Positions 1 through 8,148 of a stretch of DNA of 54,330 bases are shown piece after piece. Both the position numbers and the translations under genes were made by a program. This DNA is from Candidatus Latescibacterota bacterium (GTDB lineage: Bacteria; Latescibacterota; UBA2968; UBA8231): the NCBI GenBank assembly GCA_022827165.1, contig JAJDTN010000033.1, forward strand, positions 1 through 54,330. The letters run 5' to 3'. The notes below the pieces were generated by a model that saw only the letters and a program-made list of their open reading frames with translations, did not search any database and had not been told where the DNA came from. Numbering within the stretch: the stretch's first letter is position 1; each line of letters starts with the position of its first letter.

Positions 1-531
1 GTGGCCGAACTGCTGCCCCTCGACGCCTTCCGCGCCGAGTTCATGGGACGCCAGTGGGGGGTGCCGGCCGAGTTCCTCCACGCCGGCGCCGCCTACAACT
101 ACGAGCAGGCCTGGGCCTTCACCCTCCTCCACGACGTCCCCGTCCGCCCCCACTACCCGGACGAGCAGCTCGACCTGGCCGCCTCCATCTGGCGCGTCAT
201 GGACACATTCGGCCGCAAGAAGGCGGAGTGGCTGCCCTACTGGAGCAACGGAAATGTGGTGCGCGTCTCCCCCGCCAACGCTCACGCAAGCCTCTACCGC
301 CACCCGGAGAACGGGCTCCTCGCCGTGGTCTCCAACATGGACGGGGCGCAGCGGACGGTGACCGTCGAGCTGAACCTGGATCGACTGGGGTTGCCGCCGG
401 CCGCCCTTGCCGCCGACGCCCTCGACGGCGGGGCCATTCCGTTGCGGGACGGCGCCATGGAACTGACACTTCCCACCCTCGGATGGAAGCTCCTCCGCGT
501 CGGGGGCAAGCTGAAGCGAGGCGAACGATGA
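1..531 (+). CDS. C-terminal part of a glycoside-hydrolase-like (DUF6067-type) protein, cut by the window edge
   Basis: The reading frame is open from the first base, so the GTG at base 1 is probably an internal valine and the true start lies upstream. The visible 176 residues have an aromatic-rich region (YNYEQAW, LPYWSNGNVV) followed by a beta-sandwich-like tail (LLAVVSNMDG, VTVELNLDRLG, LPTLGWKLLRV). This resembles the C-terminal sandwich of large bacterial glycoside-hydrolase-like proteins of the DUF6067 class. The stop codon shares ATGA with the next gene, so the two are translationally coupled. A glycan-degrading role is inferred from this tail and from the sugar enzymes downstream; the catalytic domain is not in the window. 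Confidence 0.6.
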   Translation: MAELLPLDAFRAEFMGRQWGVPAEFLHAGAAYNYEQAWAFTLLHDVPVRPHYPDEQLDLAASIWRVMDTFGRKKAEWLPYWSNGNVVRVSPANAHASLYRHPENGLLAVVSNMDGAQRTVTVELNLDRLGLPPAALAADALDGGAIPLRDGAMELTLPTLGWKLLRVGGKLKRGER

Positions 532-1295
532 CCATCGTCGAGGCCCTGGAGAGCCTGGGCGTCCACGAGGACGTGCTGACGGCAGAGGAGAAGGAGTTCC
601 TCGACGAGCAGGGCTACCTGCCGCTGCCCGGGATCCTGACGACGGCGGAGGCGGCGGCCTGGCGCCGGCGGCTGCAGGAGCTGGCCGCCGAGGAAGGGGA
701 GCGCGCCGGCCTGGAGGTGCACCAGGAGGAGGGCACGGTGCGGCTCTCCAACCTCATCGACAAGGACCCCGTCTTCGAGAAGTGCGTCACCGAGCCGCGG
801 CTGCTGGCGGCGATCCGCCACGTGCTGGGGCCGCGGTTCCGGCTCTCCTCCCTCAACGCCCGCGCCGCCCTGCCGGGAGAGGGGCGGCAGGGCCTGCACG
901 CCGACTGGGGCGAAGGGGTCGCCCCCGGCGACTACCGCGTCTGCAACTCGATCTGGCTGATCACCGACTTCACCGGGGAGAACGGCGCGACGCGGGTGGT
1001 GCCGGGCTCCCATCGCAGCCGCCAGCTGCCCCGCGAGGCGATGGAGGACCCCACGGCCGACCATCCCCGCCAGGTGGAGTTGCGGGGCCCGGCGGGCACG
1101 GTGGTGGTCTTCAACTCGCACCTGTGGCACGGCGGCACCCTCAACCGCAGCGATTCCGAAAGGGCGGCGATGCACTGCTACTACTGCAGGCGGGACGAGA
1201 AACAACAGACGGATCAGCGGAAGTGGCTGAGCCCGGAGACGGTGCGGCGCCTGTCGCCGGAGGCCCGGGCCGTGGTCGACGTGGAGGATCCCTGA
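528..1295 (+). CDS. Phytanoyl-CoA dioxygenase (PhyH) family protein
   Basis: A 255-residue Fe(II)/2-oxoglutarate-dependent oxygenase of the PhyH type. The facial triad is visible: His124 and Asp126 in GLHADWG and a distal His201 in LWHGG. Between them lie the family's VPGSH and GPAGTVVVFNSH segments. It starts at an ATG overlapping the upstream stop (ATGA) and its own stop overlaps the next start (TGATG), so it is translated within one operon with the sugar oxidoreductase and dehydratase. PhyH proteins hydroxylate or oxidatively cleave many small organic substrates. The substrate here is unknown, but the context suggests a modified sugar or sugar-derived metabolite. No signal peptide is seen, so it should be cytoplasmic. 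Confidence 0.88.
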   Translation: MTIVEALESLGVHEDVLTAEEKEFLDEQGYLPLPGILTTAEAAAWRRRLQELAAEEGERAGLEVHQEEGTVRLSNLIDKDPVFEKCVTEPRLLAAIRHVLGPRFRLSSLNARAALPGEGRQGLHADWGEGVAPGDYRVCNSIWLITDFTGENGATRVVPGSHRSRQLPREAMEDPTADHPRQVELRGPAGTVVVFNSHLWHGGTLNRSDSERAAMHCYYCRRDEKQQTDQRKWLSPETVRRLSPEARAVVDVEDP

Positions 1296-2350
1296 TGGCG
1301 CGACGCAAGCGCAACGTGAGAATGGCCGTCATCGGCCTGGGCAACGGGCAGGAGCACGCCCGCGGCTACCACTCCCATGGCCGGGCGGATCTCGTCGCCC
1401 TCTGCGACCAGGACACCGGGCGTCTGTCGCAGGTGGCGGCGGAGCTCGGCGTGGAGCGCACCTACAACGACACGGAAGAGATGTTCGATGCCGAGGCCCT
1501 CGACGGGGTCAGCGTCGCCCTGCCCAACCACCTGCACGCGCCGGTGACCATCGCCGCCCTCAAGCGCGGTCTTCACGTGTTGTGCGAGAAGCCGATGGCG
1601 ATGACGGTGAAGGAGGCGGAGCGCATGAACGCCGCCGCCCGCCGGTCGCGCCGCAACCTCATGATCAACTTCTCCTACCGCTTCACCGAGGCCAGCTTCG
1701 CTCTCAAGGGGCAGGTCGACGCCGGCGCCGTGGGCGAGATCTACTTCGGCCGCAGCGTGTGGCACCGCCGCCGCGGCATCCCCGGGCTCGGCGGCTGGTT
1801 CACCGACCGCGAGCGTTCCGGCGGGGGCCCGCTCATCGACCTGGGCGTGCACCGCCTCGATCTCGCCCTGTGGCTGATGGGCTACCCCGAGCCGGTGGCC
1901 GTCACCGGATCGACGTACAGCGTCATCGCCCCGGAGGTCGCGCGGAAGGCGGGGGAGAGCTACACCGTGGAGGACCTCGCCTGCGGCCTGGTGAAGTGCG
2001 CCAACGGCGCCACCCTGATCCTGGAGGCGAGCTGGGCCCTGAACCAGCAGAAGCAGGAGCACCTGGAGACCTGCCTCTACGGCGACCGGGGCGGGCTGGT
2101 CCACCGCTTCGGCGACTCGGGCCGGCACGAGGCCGAGATCTACACCGACGAAGGCGGCGACATGTTCACCAAGCGCCTCGACTACCGCACCGAGCCGACG
2201 CCCTCCGCGTACCACGAGTTCGTCGACAGCATCATCGAGCGGCGGAAACCGCTGGCCACGGGCGAGGAGGGGCTGAAGGTGACGAAGATCCTCGAGGGGA
2301 TCTACCGGAGCGCGGAGACGGGCCGCGAGGTGCGCTACCGCCGCCGCTGA
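1295..2350 (+). CDS. Gfo/Idh/MocA family NAD(P)-dependent oxidoreductase
   Basis: A 351-residue protein with an N-terminal Rossmann fold (VIGLGNGQEHARGY, then ALCDQD) and the family-defining EKP motif (CEKPMAM, Lys99). A C-terminal GFO_IDH_MocA domain follows, with GGPLIDLGVHRLDLALWLMG, whose His/Asp pair normally serves substrate binding and catalysis. The family oxidises hydroxyl groups of sugars, inositols or amino-sugars using NAD(P). It starts at an ATG overlapping the previous stop by one base. The dehydratase starts 15 bases downstream, consistent with consecutive oxidation and dehydration of the same sugar. The exact substrate cannot be read from the sequence. Confidence 0.92.
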   Translation: MARRKRNVRMAVIGLGNGQEHARGYHSHGRADLVALCDQDTGRLSQVAAELGVERTYNDTEEMFDAEALDGVSVALPNHLHAPVTIAALKRGLHVLCEKPMAMTVKEAERMNAAARRSRRNLMINFSYRFTEASFALKGQVDAGAVGEIYFGRSVWHRRRGIPGLGGWFTDRERSGGGPLIDLGVHRLDLALWLMGYPEPVAVTGSTYSVIAPEVARKAGESYTVEDLACGLVKCANGATLILEASWALNQQKQEHLETCLYGDRGGLVHRFGDSGRHEAEIYTDEGGDMFTKRLDYRTEPTPSAYHEFVDSIIERRKPLATGEEGLKVTKILEGIYRSAETGREVRYRRR

Positions 2351-2364
2351 CAGGGGAGGGCGAC

Positions 2365-3522
2365 ATGGAGAACAGGGAGGCCGACACCGGCCGGGAGGAT
2401 CTGCGCCAAGGGCCGGTCGGCCCGGACGAGTCGATCCAGGTCACGGCGATCGAGACCTTCATCCTGCGCAACTCGTGGGTCTTCGTGAAGATCTCCACCG
2501 ACGCCGGCATCAGCGGCTGGGGGGAGATGCTCAAGGACGACGCCCGGGCCTGCGCCGCCGGCGCCCTCGAAGTCGCCGACTACCTCGTGGGCAAGGACCC
2601 GCGCCCCGTGGCCCATCACTGGCAGGCGATCCACCGCGGCGCCTTCTACCGCGGCGGCCCGATCAAGACGGCGATCCTCTCCGGCATCGACCAGGCCCTG
2701 TGGGACATCACCGGCAAGTGCTTCGGCGTGCCCGTGTACCGCTTGCTGGGCGGACCCACCCGGCACCGCGTGCGCGTGTACGGCACGATCAGCGCCGAGA
2801 CGGGCGTCACCGCCATGAAGACGGGAGTCCCGGTGGAGTCCCGCGCGCCCCACAAGTACGTGGAGGGCCCGCGCGCCATCGAGGCCGCCGTCGAGCACTT
2901 CCGCTCCCTGCGCGACGAGCACGGCGACGGCGTCGACATCGGCGTCGACTTCCACGGCGCCGTGCAGCCGCCCACGGCGCTGCTGCTGATGAAGGCCCTG
3001 GAGCCCTGCAACCCCTGGTTCTTCGAGGAGATCGTGCAGGCCCTCAACGTCGACGTCATGGCCGAGCTGGTGCGCCAGACCCACGTGCCCGTCGCCACCG
3101 GCGAGCGGATCTTCACCAAGTGGGGTTTCCGCGAGGTGCTGGAGAAGCGAGCGGCGACGATCGTGCAGCCCGACGTCTGCTACGCCGGCGGCATCACCGA
3201 GCTGCGCCTCATCGCCGGCATGGCGGAGTCGTACTACACCCCCCTGGCGCCCCACAACCCCCAGGGCCCGTGCTCCCTGGCAGCGAGCCTGCAGATCGCC
3301 GCCTGCATCCCCAACTTCCTCGCCCAGGAGGGCGGCGACCACGAGTACCTCGACCTGCTGGCCGAGCCCCTGCCGCCGGTCGTCGGGGGGTACCGGCCGC
3401 TGCCCACCGCCCCCGGTCTCGGCATCACCATCGACGAGGACAAGCTCAGGGGCCAGGTGGGGGAGCCCCACCCCTACCGCGTCGATTACGACGCCGACGA
3501 CGGGTCCGTGGTCGACTGGTAA
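2365..3522 (+). CDS. Mandelate racemase/enolase-superfamily acid-sugar dehydratase (galactonate-dehydratase-like)
   Basis: A 385-residue enolase-superfamily enzyme. The pattern seen in D-galactonate dehydratase-type members is visible: metal ligands Asp195, Glu221 and Glu247 (DFHG, WFFEEI, GERIF), the extra His197 two residues after the first ligand, and His297 in PHNPQGP as general acid/base. Such enzymes dehydrate aldonic acids to 2-keto-3-deoxy acids. Glu222 follows Glu221 directly, so which of the two is the ligand is not certain. The ATG at 2365 has a good Shine-Dalgarno (GGGGAGGG) six bases upstream. It is last in a four-gene operon; its 3' end overlaps the convergent heparinase-like gene by 37 bp. 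Galactonate itself is only one possible substrate. Confidence 0.88.
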   Translation: MENREADTGREDLRQGPVGPDESIQVTAIETFILRNSWVFVKISTDAGISGWGEMLKDDARACAAGALEVADYLVGKDPRPVAHHWQAIHRGAFYRGGPIKTAILSGIDQALWDITGKCFGVPVYRLLGGPTRHRVRVYGTISAETGVTAMKTGVPVESRAPHKYVEGPRAIEAAVEHFRSLRDEHGDGVDIGVDFHGAVQPPTALLLMKALEPCNPWFFEEIVQALNVDVMAELVRQTHVPVATGERIFTKWGFREVLEKRAATIVQPDVCYAGGITELRLIAGMAESYYTPLAPHNPQGPCSLAASLQIAACIPNFLAQEGGDHEYLDLLAEPLPPVVGGYRPLPTAPGLGITIDEDKLRGQVGEPHPYRVDYDADDGSVVDW

Positions 3523-5396
3523 CGGCTTGCGGGAAGCGCCACATCCTCCTCCTCCCAGGCCCGCCACTTGGAGGGGCTGTCCCTGACCTTGGGGCCGGCG
3601 TACTGCAGGGTGAACTGGTACGAGGGGGCCTCCAGCAAGGTGGTGCCGCCGCAGTCGAGGCGCATCGCCTCGGTGCAGGCGTAGGAGACCGACCGCTCCC
3701 GGCGCCGGGACCACACGAAGCGGGCGTCGGTCTCGACCCAGCCGTAGCGGGTGCGGCCGGAGTCCCAGGTGTAGCGCGGGCGGACGTCCTCCATGAGCAG
3801 CTCCTCCTCGCGGTCGAGCTTCACCCCCACGAGCGTCTCGCCGCGGTCGGAGTCGACCACGAGGCCGGCGGCGGATGAGCGGTCGACGTCGGCCACGCGG
3901 ATGCGGGCGGCGATGGCGGCCGGGTCCTCGCCGCGGTCGTGGGGCGCAAGGGCCGAGTAGAACACGACCCACTTGCCGGCCGCCAGCCGTCCCGAGGTCG
4001 TCTGGTGGAGGAGGATCTCCTCCTGCCAGTGGCGGCGGACCGGCTCCTGCCCCTGCCAGAACCACGGCTGGGTCGGACAGATCACGGCCAGGGCGGCGGC
4101 GTTCTCCGGCGCCGCGTAGACCTCCCCACCCGGCTCGGTGCGCACCGAGTCGACGGCGGTGTCGAACCAGCCTTCCCCCTCGTCGAGCACCCTCTGGGTG
4201 TGGTAGAGGTTGGAGAAGGTGAAGACGTCGTCCCGCAGGGCCTGGATTCCGTCGATGACGAGGAACATCTCCTCGTCGAGGAGCCAGGCGACGACGCGGT
4301 CGTGCAGGTACCCGGCGCCGCGGTCGACGAGGCGGGTGCGCGAGAACTCCACCCGCGAGAACCGCCGGTAGTCGATGCGGCTCGTCTCCACCGGGCGGTA
4401 GCGCCCGTCGTTGTGGAGGAACTCGTAGAGGGAGTCCCCCTCGCGCATCAGCTCGTTGCGCGCGACGACGCGGTTGTGGTAGAGGTCGGCGCGGTATTGG
4501 CCGTTGGGCAGCTGCTCGCGGTAGCCGCCGTCGTGGAGCAGCAGGGCCCCCCGGCTGGTGAGGGTGGAGATGCTGTTCTCGTCGGCGTGACCGTGATGGG
4601 CCTTCTCCGCCTCCACCGGGATCGTGTGCTCGAGGTAGTCCCGCTGGGTGCGGCCGTAGTCGGTGTCCGGCTTGTAGTTGAGCAGCAGGAAGGTGTCCTG
4701 CCGCGACCAGCCGCTGCGGAAGACCACCTTCTTGCCCGCCAGCTCGTCCAGCACCTCGCGGCCCCCCCAGGTGGGCGCCCGGGGCTCGACGGACTCGTGG
4801 ACCCAGTTGGCCGCCTGCACCCAGATCACGGGGTCGCCGAAGGGACCGGGGCCGTGGCGTTCCATCAGGCGCCCGAAGACCTCGCCGGCGGCCCAGCGCA
4901 GGCAGCCGTCGCCGTACTCGCGGGCGCCGCGCTCGAAGATGGGCAGGTACTTCGGCAGGTTGGATCCCCACCAGGAATCCCCGAAGTCGGCGACGCCGCC
5001 GATGGGACACAGCAGGTTGAGGTAGTACTCGAAGTAGAAGCGGCTGGTGGGCTGGCGGAAGAAGGCCGCTTCCCCGCCGGCGAGATCGACGTAGCCGAGG
5101 ATCGCCTGGGTCCACATGGAGTGGTAGTGCATGGCGTCCTCGATCGTCCAGCCCTCGAGGCTGTCGGCCATCAGCTCGCGCGCCATGCGTTCCCAGCGCG
5201 GGGCGCGGCGGTCGCCGTCACAGGCCCGGGCGGCGGCGAGCAGCCCCCAGGCGCGGATGGCGGCGCGGTTGTGGGCCCCCCACTCGGGGAAGGAGAAGAT
5301 GAGGTCGCAGCTCTCGGCGAGGATCCCGCGGATCGCCCGGTGCTGATCGTCGGTGACCGCGGCGCTCTCGCGGATGCCGAGGTAGGCCTCGGCCAT
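3486..5396 (-). CDS. Heparinase II/III-family polysaccharide lyase, main reading frame (gene has an in-frame TAG upstream)
   Basis: The open part encodes 636 residues from an internal ATG. It has an alpha-helical (alpha/alpha)-barrel-like N-terminal part and a heparinase II/III beta-sheet domain with AHHGHADENSIS, the family hallmark for anionic polysaccharide cleavage. Coding sequence clearly begins earlier: upstream of 5396 the same frame reads NFFHLSTMAEAYLG and stays open to a TAG at 5547-5549. Past that stop, still in frame, lies a 62-codon ORF with an ATG at 5735. The intact gene would span 3486-5735, with TAG as codon 63. Other genes here end in TAG, so the codon is not reassigned. The gene is either inactivated, mis-sequenced, or restarted downstream of the stop. 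No signal peptide is evident in either piece. Confidence 0.8.
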   Translation of the reverse strand: MAEAYLGIRESAAVTDDQHRAIRGILAESCDLIFSFPEWGAHNRAAIRAWGLLAAARACDGDRRAPRWERMARELMADSLEGWTIEDAMHYHSMWTQAILGYVDLAGGEAAFFRQPTSRFYFEYYLNLLCPIGGVADFGDSWWGSNLPKYLPIFERGAREYGDGCLRWAAGEVFGRLMERHGPGPFGDPVIWVQAANWVHESVEPRAPTWGGREVLDELAGKKVVFRSGWSRQDTFLLLNYKPDTDYGRTQRDYLEHTIPVEAEKAHHGHADENSISTLTSRGALLLHDGGYREQLPNGQYRADLYHNRVVARNELMREGDSLYEFLHNDGRYRPVETSRIDYRRFSRVEFSRTRLVDRGAGYLHDRVVAWLLDEEMFLVIDGIQALRDDVFTFSNLYHTQRVLDEGEGWFDTAVDSVRTEPGGEVYAAPENAAALAVICPTQPWFWQGQEPVRRHWQEEILLHQTTSGRLAAGKWVVFYSALAPHDRGEDPAAIAARIRVADVDRSSAAGLVVDSDRGETLVGVKLDREEELLMEDVRPRYTWDSGRTRYGWVETDARFVWSRRRERSVSYACTEAMRLDCGGTTLLEAPSYQFTLQYAGPKVRDSPSKWRAWEEEDVALPASRYQSTTDPSSAS

Positions 5397-5546
5397 CGTC
5401 GACAGGTGGAAGAAGTTGGGCTGCGCCGGCAGGCCGCCGGCGAACTCGGGCCGATCGGGTATCAGGTGGCGCGGATAGGCCTCGGCGAAACAGCCGTACC
5501 CGGCCAGCCGCCGGGCCGCCGCATCCGACAGGGCCTCGGCGCCGTC

Positions 5547-5735
5547 CTAGCGGGCCAGGAAACCCTCGGAAAGGGCGAGGAGGATCGGCCGCGCAGGCGG
5601 GTGCTGGAGGCCTGAAAGCGGTTCCGGCGCGAGGTCGGCCAGCCAGCTGTCCAGGAGGCCCTCGGCCTCTCTCCGGGCGCCGGGCACCCATAGGCGCAGG
5701 CGCTCGACGTAGGCCTGGCGCGAAGTCGGCGTCAT
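5547..5735 (-). pseudogene. N-terminal fragment of the heparinase-like gene, terminated by in-frame TAG
   Basis: This 62-codon ORF starts with ATG at 5735 and ends at TAG 5549-5547. It is in exactly the same frame as the large lyase ORF that follows, and no frameshift separates them. The reading resumes directly after the stop as DGAEALSDAAARRLAGYG and runs without interruption into the lyase. A single C-to-T change of a CAG codon would explain the stop. The residues (AYVERLRLW, EGLLDSWLADLAPEPLSG) look like the helical start of such lyases. No strong ribosome binding site precedes the ATG. Confidence 0.6.
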
Positions 5736-5872
5736 GCTCGTCTCGTATCGGCGAAGGGGAAGGGGGCCCGGGGCCCCGGTGCGAGGGGCTCGCTGAACCG
5801 CGAAGATGGTCCGGCCCGTCGTCGAGGCGCAAGGGATGCGGAAGGCGAGCCGTCCGTGGGTTCGAGCACCCC

Positions 5873-7933
5873 ATGGCGGGCCGGGGCCGGGCTTGTCGAG
5901 GCCGCTGGCCGCCCCCCACCTTAGTCGCGACCCCGTCCTCCTTCTCGCGGACCTGGCAACCGATCCCCGGACCCACTCCCATCCCGGCCCGATCCACCTC
6001 GCGCCAGGGCGCGGTGACCTTCCGCGCCCTCTTCGCCGGCGCCGTGGTCTCCGTCCTGCTGGGGGTGGCCGCTCCCTACGAGAACCTGATCGTCTCCGGC
6101 TCGCCGCTGCACTTCGACTACAGCACGCCGGGGGCGGTGTTCTTCTTCCTGTTGTTCCTGCTGGCGGCCAACCCCCTCCTCGGCCTGCTGCAGCGGAGCT
6201 GGCGGTTCACCGCCGCCGAGCAGGCCACGGTCTACATCATGGCCGCCGTGGCCTGCACGATCCCGACCCTCGGCCTCGTCTGCCAGCTCCTGCCCCACAT
6301 CTCCTCGGGGACCTACTTCTCCACGCCGGAGAACGGCTGGGCCGAGGAGATCGTGCCCTTCCTGCCGCAGTGGATGCGGGTCTCCGACTCGCAGGCGGTC
6401 AAGTGGTTCTACGAGGGGCTGCCGTCGGGCACGCCCCTGCCCTGGACGGCGTGGCTGGCGCCGCTGCTGGGATGGCTGCCGATGCTGCTGGCGGCGTACG
6501 CGGCGATGACGGCGCTCATGGTGCTGGTCCGCAAGCAGTGGATCCAGCACGAGCGGCTCACCTTCCCCCTCGTGCAGGTGCCGATCTCGATGATCGGCGA
6601 AGACGGCGAGGGGCGCAGGGTCATCAGCGCCTTCTTCCGCAATCCCGCCGTCTGGATCGGCATCCTGATCCCCTTCCTGCAGTACTCCCTGCGGGCCCTG
6701 CACAACTACTACCCCATCGTGCCCGAGGGGGTGCCGATCTGGAAGTACTACTACCTCTGGGACGGCAAGTTCCAGTTGCGCTGGTCGATCAGCCACGCCG
6801 TCGTCGGCTTCGGTTTCCTGCTGAGCACCAAGCTCGGCTTCAGCATGTGGTTCCTCGGGCTGCTGACCACCCTCGAGCGGGCCGTGCTCCTGCACTTCGG
6901 AGTCCCCGGAACCCAGCGCGTCGAGGGGATCGCCCTCGGCTCGGCCTACCTGGCCTACCAGGGCTTCGGCGCCCTGGCGGTGCTCGCCGCCAGCTCCTTG
7001 TGGGTCGCCCGCCACCACCTGAAGCGGATCTGGCGCCAAGTCGCCGCCGGCACCGGCGAGGACGGCGGCGAGATCCTGTCGTACCGCCAGGCCGTCGGCC
7101 TTCTGGGGGCATCGGTGCTGGTCATGTGGATCTGGCTCCACGCCGCCGGCATGGCCTGGTGGCTGGCGCCGCTCCTGATCGCCACCGCCCTGGGGGTGAT
7201 GTTCGGCCTCACGCGGATCGTCGCCGAAGGCGGGCTGGCGGTGACCAAGGCCCCCCTGGTGCCGGTGGACGCCCTCATCGGCACCTTCGGCGCCAGCGCC
7301 CTCGGACACGCCAACCTCGGCGCCCTCGGCATGACCTTCCCCTGGGCCGGGGGGATGCGCGTCACTCTGATGGCCGCCGTCATCCACGGCCTGCGGCTGG
7401 CCGAGGAGTACATCACCCGGCACCGGCGCCGCCTGGCCGCCGCCGTCCTGCTGGCGGTGCTGTGCGCCGCCGGCGCCTCCGCGGCCACGGTCCTGACCCT
7501 CGGCTACCGCCACGGCGCCCTCAACCTCAGCTTCTGGTTCTTCGGAGAGAGAGCCGCCACCCTGCCCTACACCTTCACCGCCTACCACCTCGCCAACCCG
7601 GCGAACCTCACCTGGGAGTTCTTCGGTGTCACCGGCGCGGGCGGGGCGGTGCAGCTGGCCCTGACCCTGGCCTCCAAGCGGTTCCTCTGGTTCCCGGTGC
7701 ATCCCATCGCCTTTCCCATCAGCGCCATGTGGACCACCCACCACCTCATGCCCAGCATCTTCATCGGCTGGCTGGTGAAGGCGTCGGTCCTGCGCTACGG
7801 CGGCGTCACCCTCTACCGCCGGGCCCGGCCTTTCTTCCTGGGGCTCATCCTCGGACACTACGCCACCGGGGGCCTGTGGTGTCTCATCGACGGGATCACC
7901 GGCATGACCGGCAACCACCTGTTCTTCTGGTAG
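5873..7933 (+). CDS. DUF6785/DUF6784-like multi-pass membrane protein (possible oligopeptide-transporter-like)
   Basis: About 686 residues with a dozen or more hydrophobic helices spread along the whole length, for example FRALFAGAVVSVLLGV, AVFFFLLFLLAANPLLG and a C-terminal segment around RPFFLGLILGHYATG. The C-terminal block with HPIAFPISAMW, HHLMPSIFIGWLVK and LRYGGVTLYRRA matches what I know of the DUF6785/DUF6784 proteins, which look distantly related to oligopeptide transporters. The first 45 codons are arginine- and proline-rich and unlike the rest, so the real start may be the GTG at 6014, just before the first membrane helix. It stands alone between the lyase-like gene and the receptor operon. 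The transported substrate is unknown; a role in taking up breakdown products is only a guess from context. Confidence 0.7.
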   Translation: MAGRGRACRGRWPPPTLVATPSSFSRTWQPIPGPTPIPARSTSRQGAVTFRALFAGAVVSVLLGVAAPYENLIVSGSPLHFDYSTPGAVFFFLLFLLAANPLLGLLQRSWRFTAAEQATVYIMAAVACTIPTLGLVCQLLPHISSGTYFSTPENGWAEEIVPFLPQWMRVSDSQAVKWFYEGLPSGTPLPWTAWLAPLLGWLPMLLAAYAAMTALMVLVRKQWIQHERLTFPLVQVPISMIGEDGEGRRVISAFFRNPAVWIGILIPFLQYSLRALHNYYPIVPEGVPIWKYYYLWDGKFQLRWSISHAVVGFGFLLSTKLGFSMWFLGLLTTLERAVLLHFGVPGTQRVEGIALGSAYLAYQGFGALAVLAASSLWVARHHLKRIWRQVAAGTGEDGGEILSYRQAVGLLGASVLVMWIWLHAAGMAWWLAPLLIATALGVMFGLTRIVAEGGLAVTKAPLVPVDALIGTFGASALGHANLGALGMTFPWAGGMRVTLMAAVIHGLRLAEEYITRHRRRLAAAVLLAVLCAAGASAATVLTLGYRHGALNLSFWFFGERAATLPYTFTAYHLANPANLTWEFFGVTGAGGAVQLALTLASKRFLWFPVHPIAFPISAMWTTHHLMPSIFIGWLVKASVLRYGGVTLYRRARPFFLGLILGHYATGGLWCLIDGITGMTGNHLFFW

Positions 7934-7966
7934 TCCGACCGGTGGCGCGGGCCGGGGCGCTCCGTG

Positions 7967-7992
7967 AAAACGTTGCGAAAAAAAACGTTGCG
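7967..7992 (+). promoter_or_regulatory. Tandem direct repeat AAAACGTTGCG, candidate operator
   Basis: The 11-mer AAAACGTTGCG occurs at 7967-7977 and 7982-7992, 15 bp apart, in the only AT-rich stretch of this intergenic region. Each copy contains the palindrome AACGTT. The first copy, as TGAAAACGTTGCGA, loosely fits the LacI-family operator pattern TGnAAnCGnTTnCA. The second overlaps the -35 element of the predicted promoter, which is where a repressor would act. No regulator gene is adjacent. Confidence 0.35.
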
Positions 7993-8017
7993 TAATCGGG
8001 CCCTGCGGCCCTAAAAT
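7988..8017 (+). promoter_or_regulatory. Sigma-70-like promoter of the TonB receptor/PorV unit
   Basis: TTGCGT (7988-7993), an 18-bp spacer and TAAAAT (8012-8017) form the best promoter-like pair in the 215-bp gap before the receptor gene. Transcription would start near 8024, giving a leader of about 125 nt. The leader begins with a short direct repeat TTTCGCA at 8023-8029 and 8031-8037. The receptor has a good ribosome binding site (GGAGGAGAGG) before its ATG. Confidence 0.45.
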
Positions 8018-8148
8018 AGAAGTTTCGCACTTTCGCAGAATTCACAGTCAGTTCCGCTGTTCCGGCTCCGCACGGCCGCGGCGACCCGTCGCACCGTCGA
8101 CGGACACCGTGCGCCGGAGCCCTGAGGAACCACTCCGGAGGAGAGGCC

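Noticed and set aside
2335..5115. 926-codon open frame on the minus strand
   Set aside because: It is out of frame with the heparinase-like domain and antisense to the dehydratase; only the 3486-5396 frame carries the family motif.
5547..5549. Reassignment of TAG to an amino acid in this genome
   Set aside because: TAG is the natural stop of several intact genes here (for example at 7931, 18464, 28724 and 50850), so a genome-wide alternative code does not fit.
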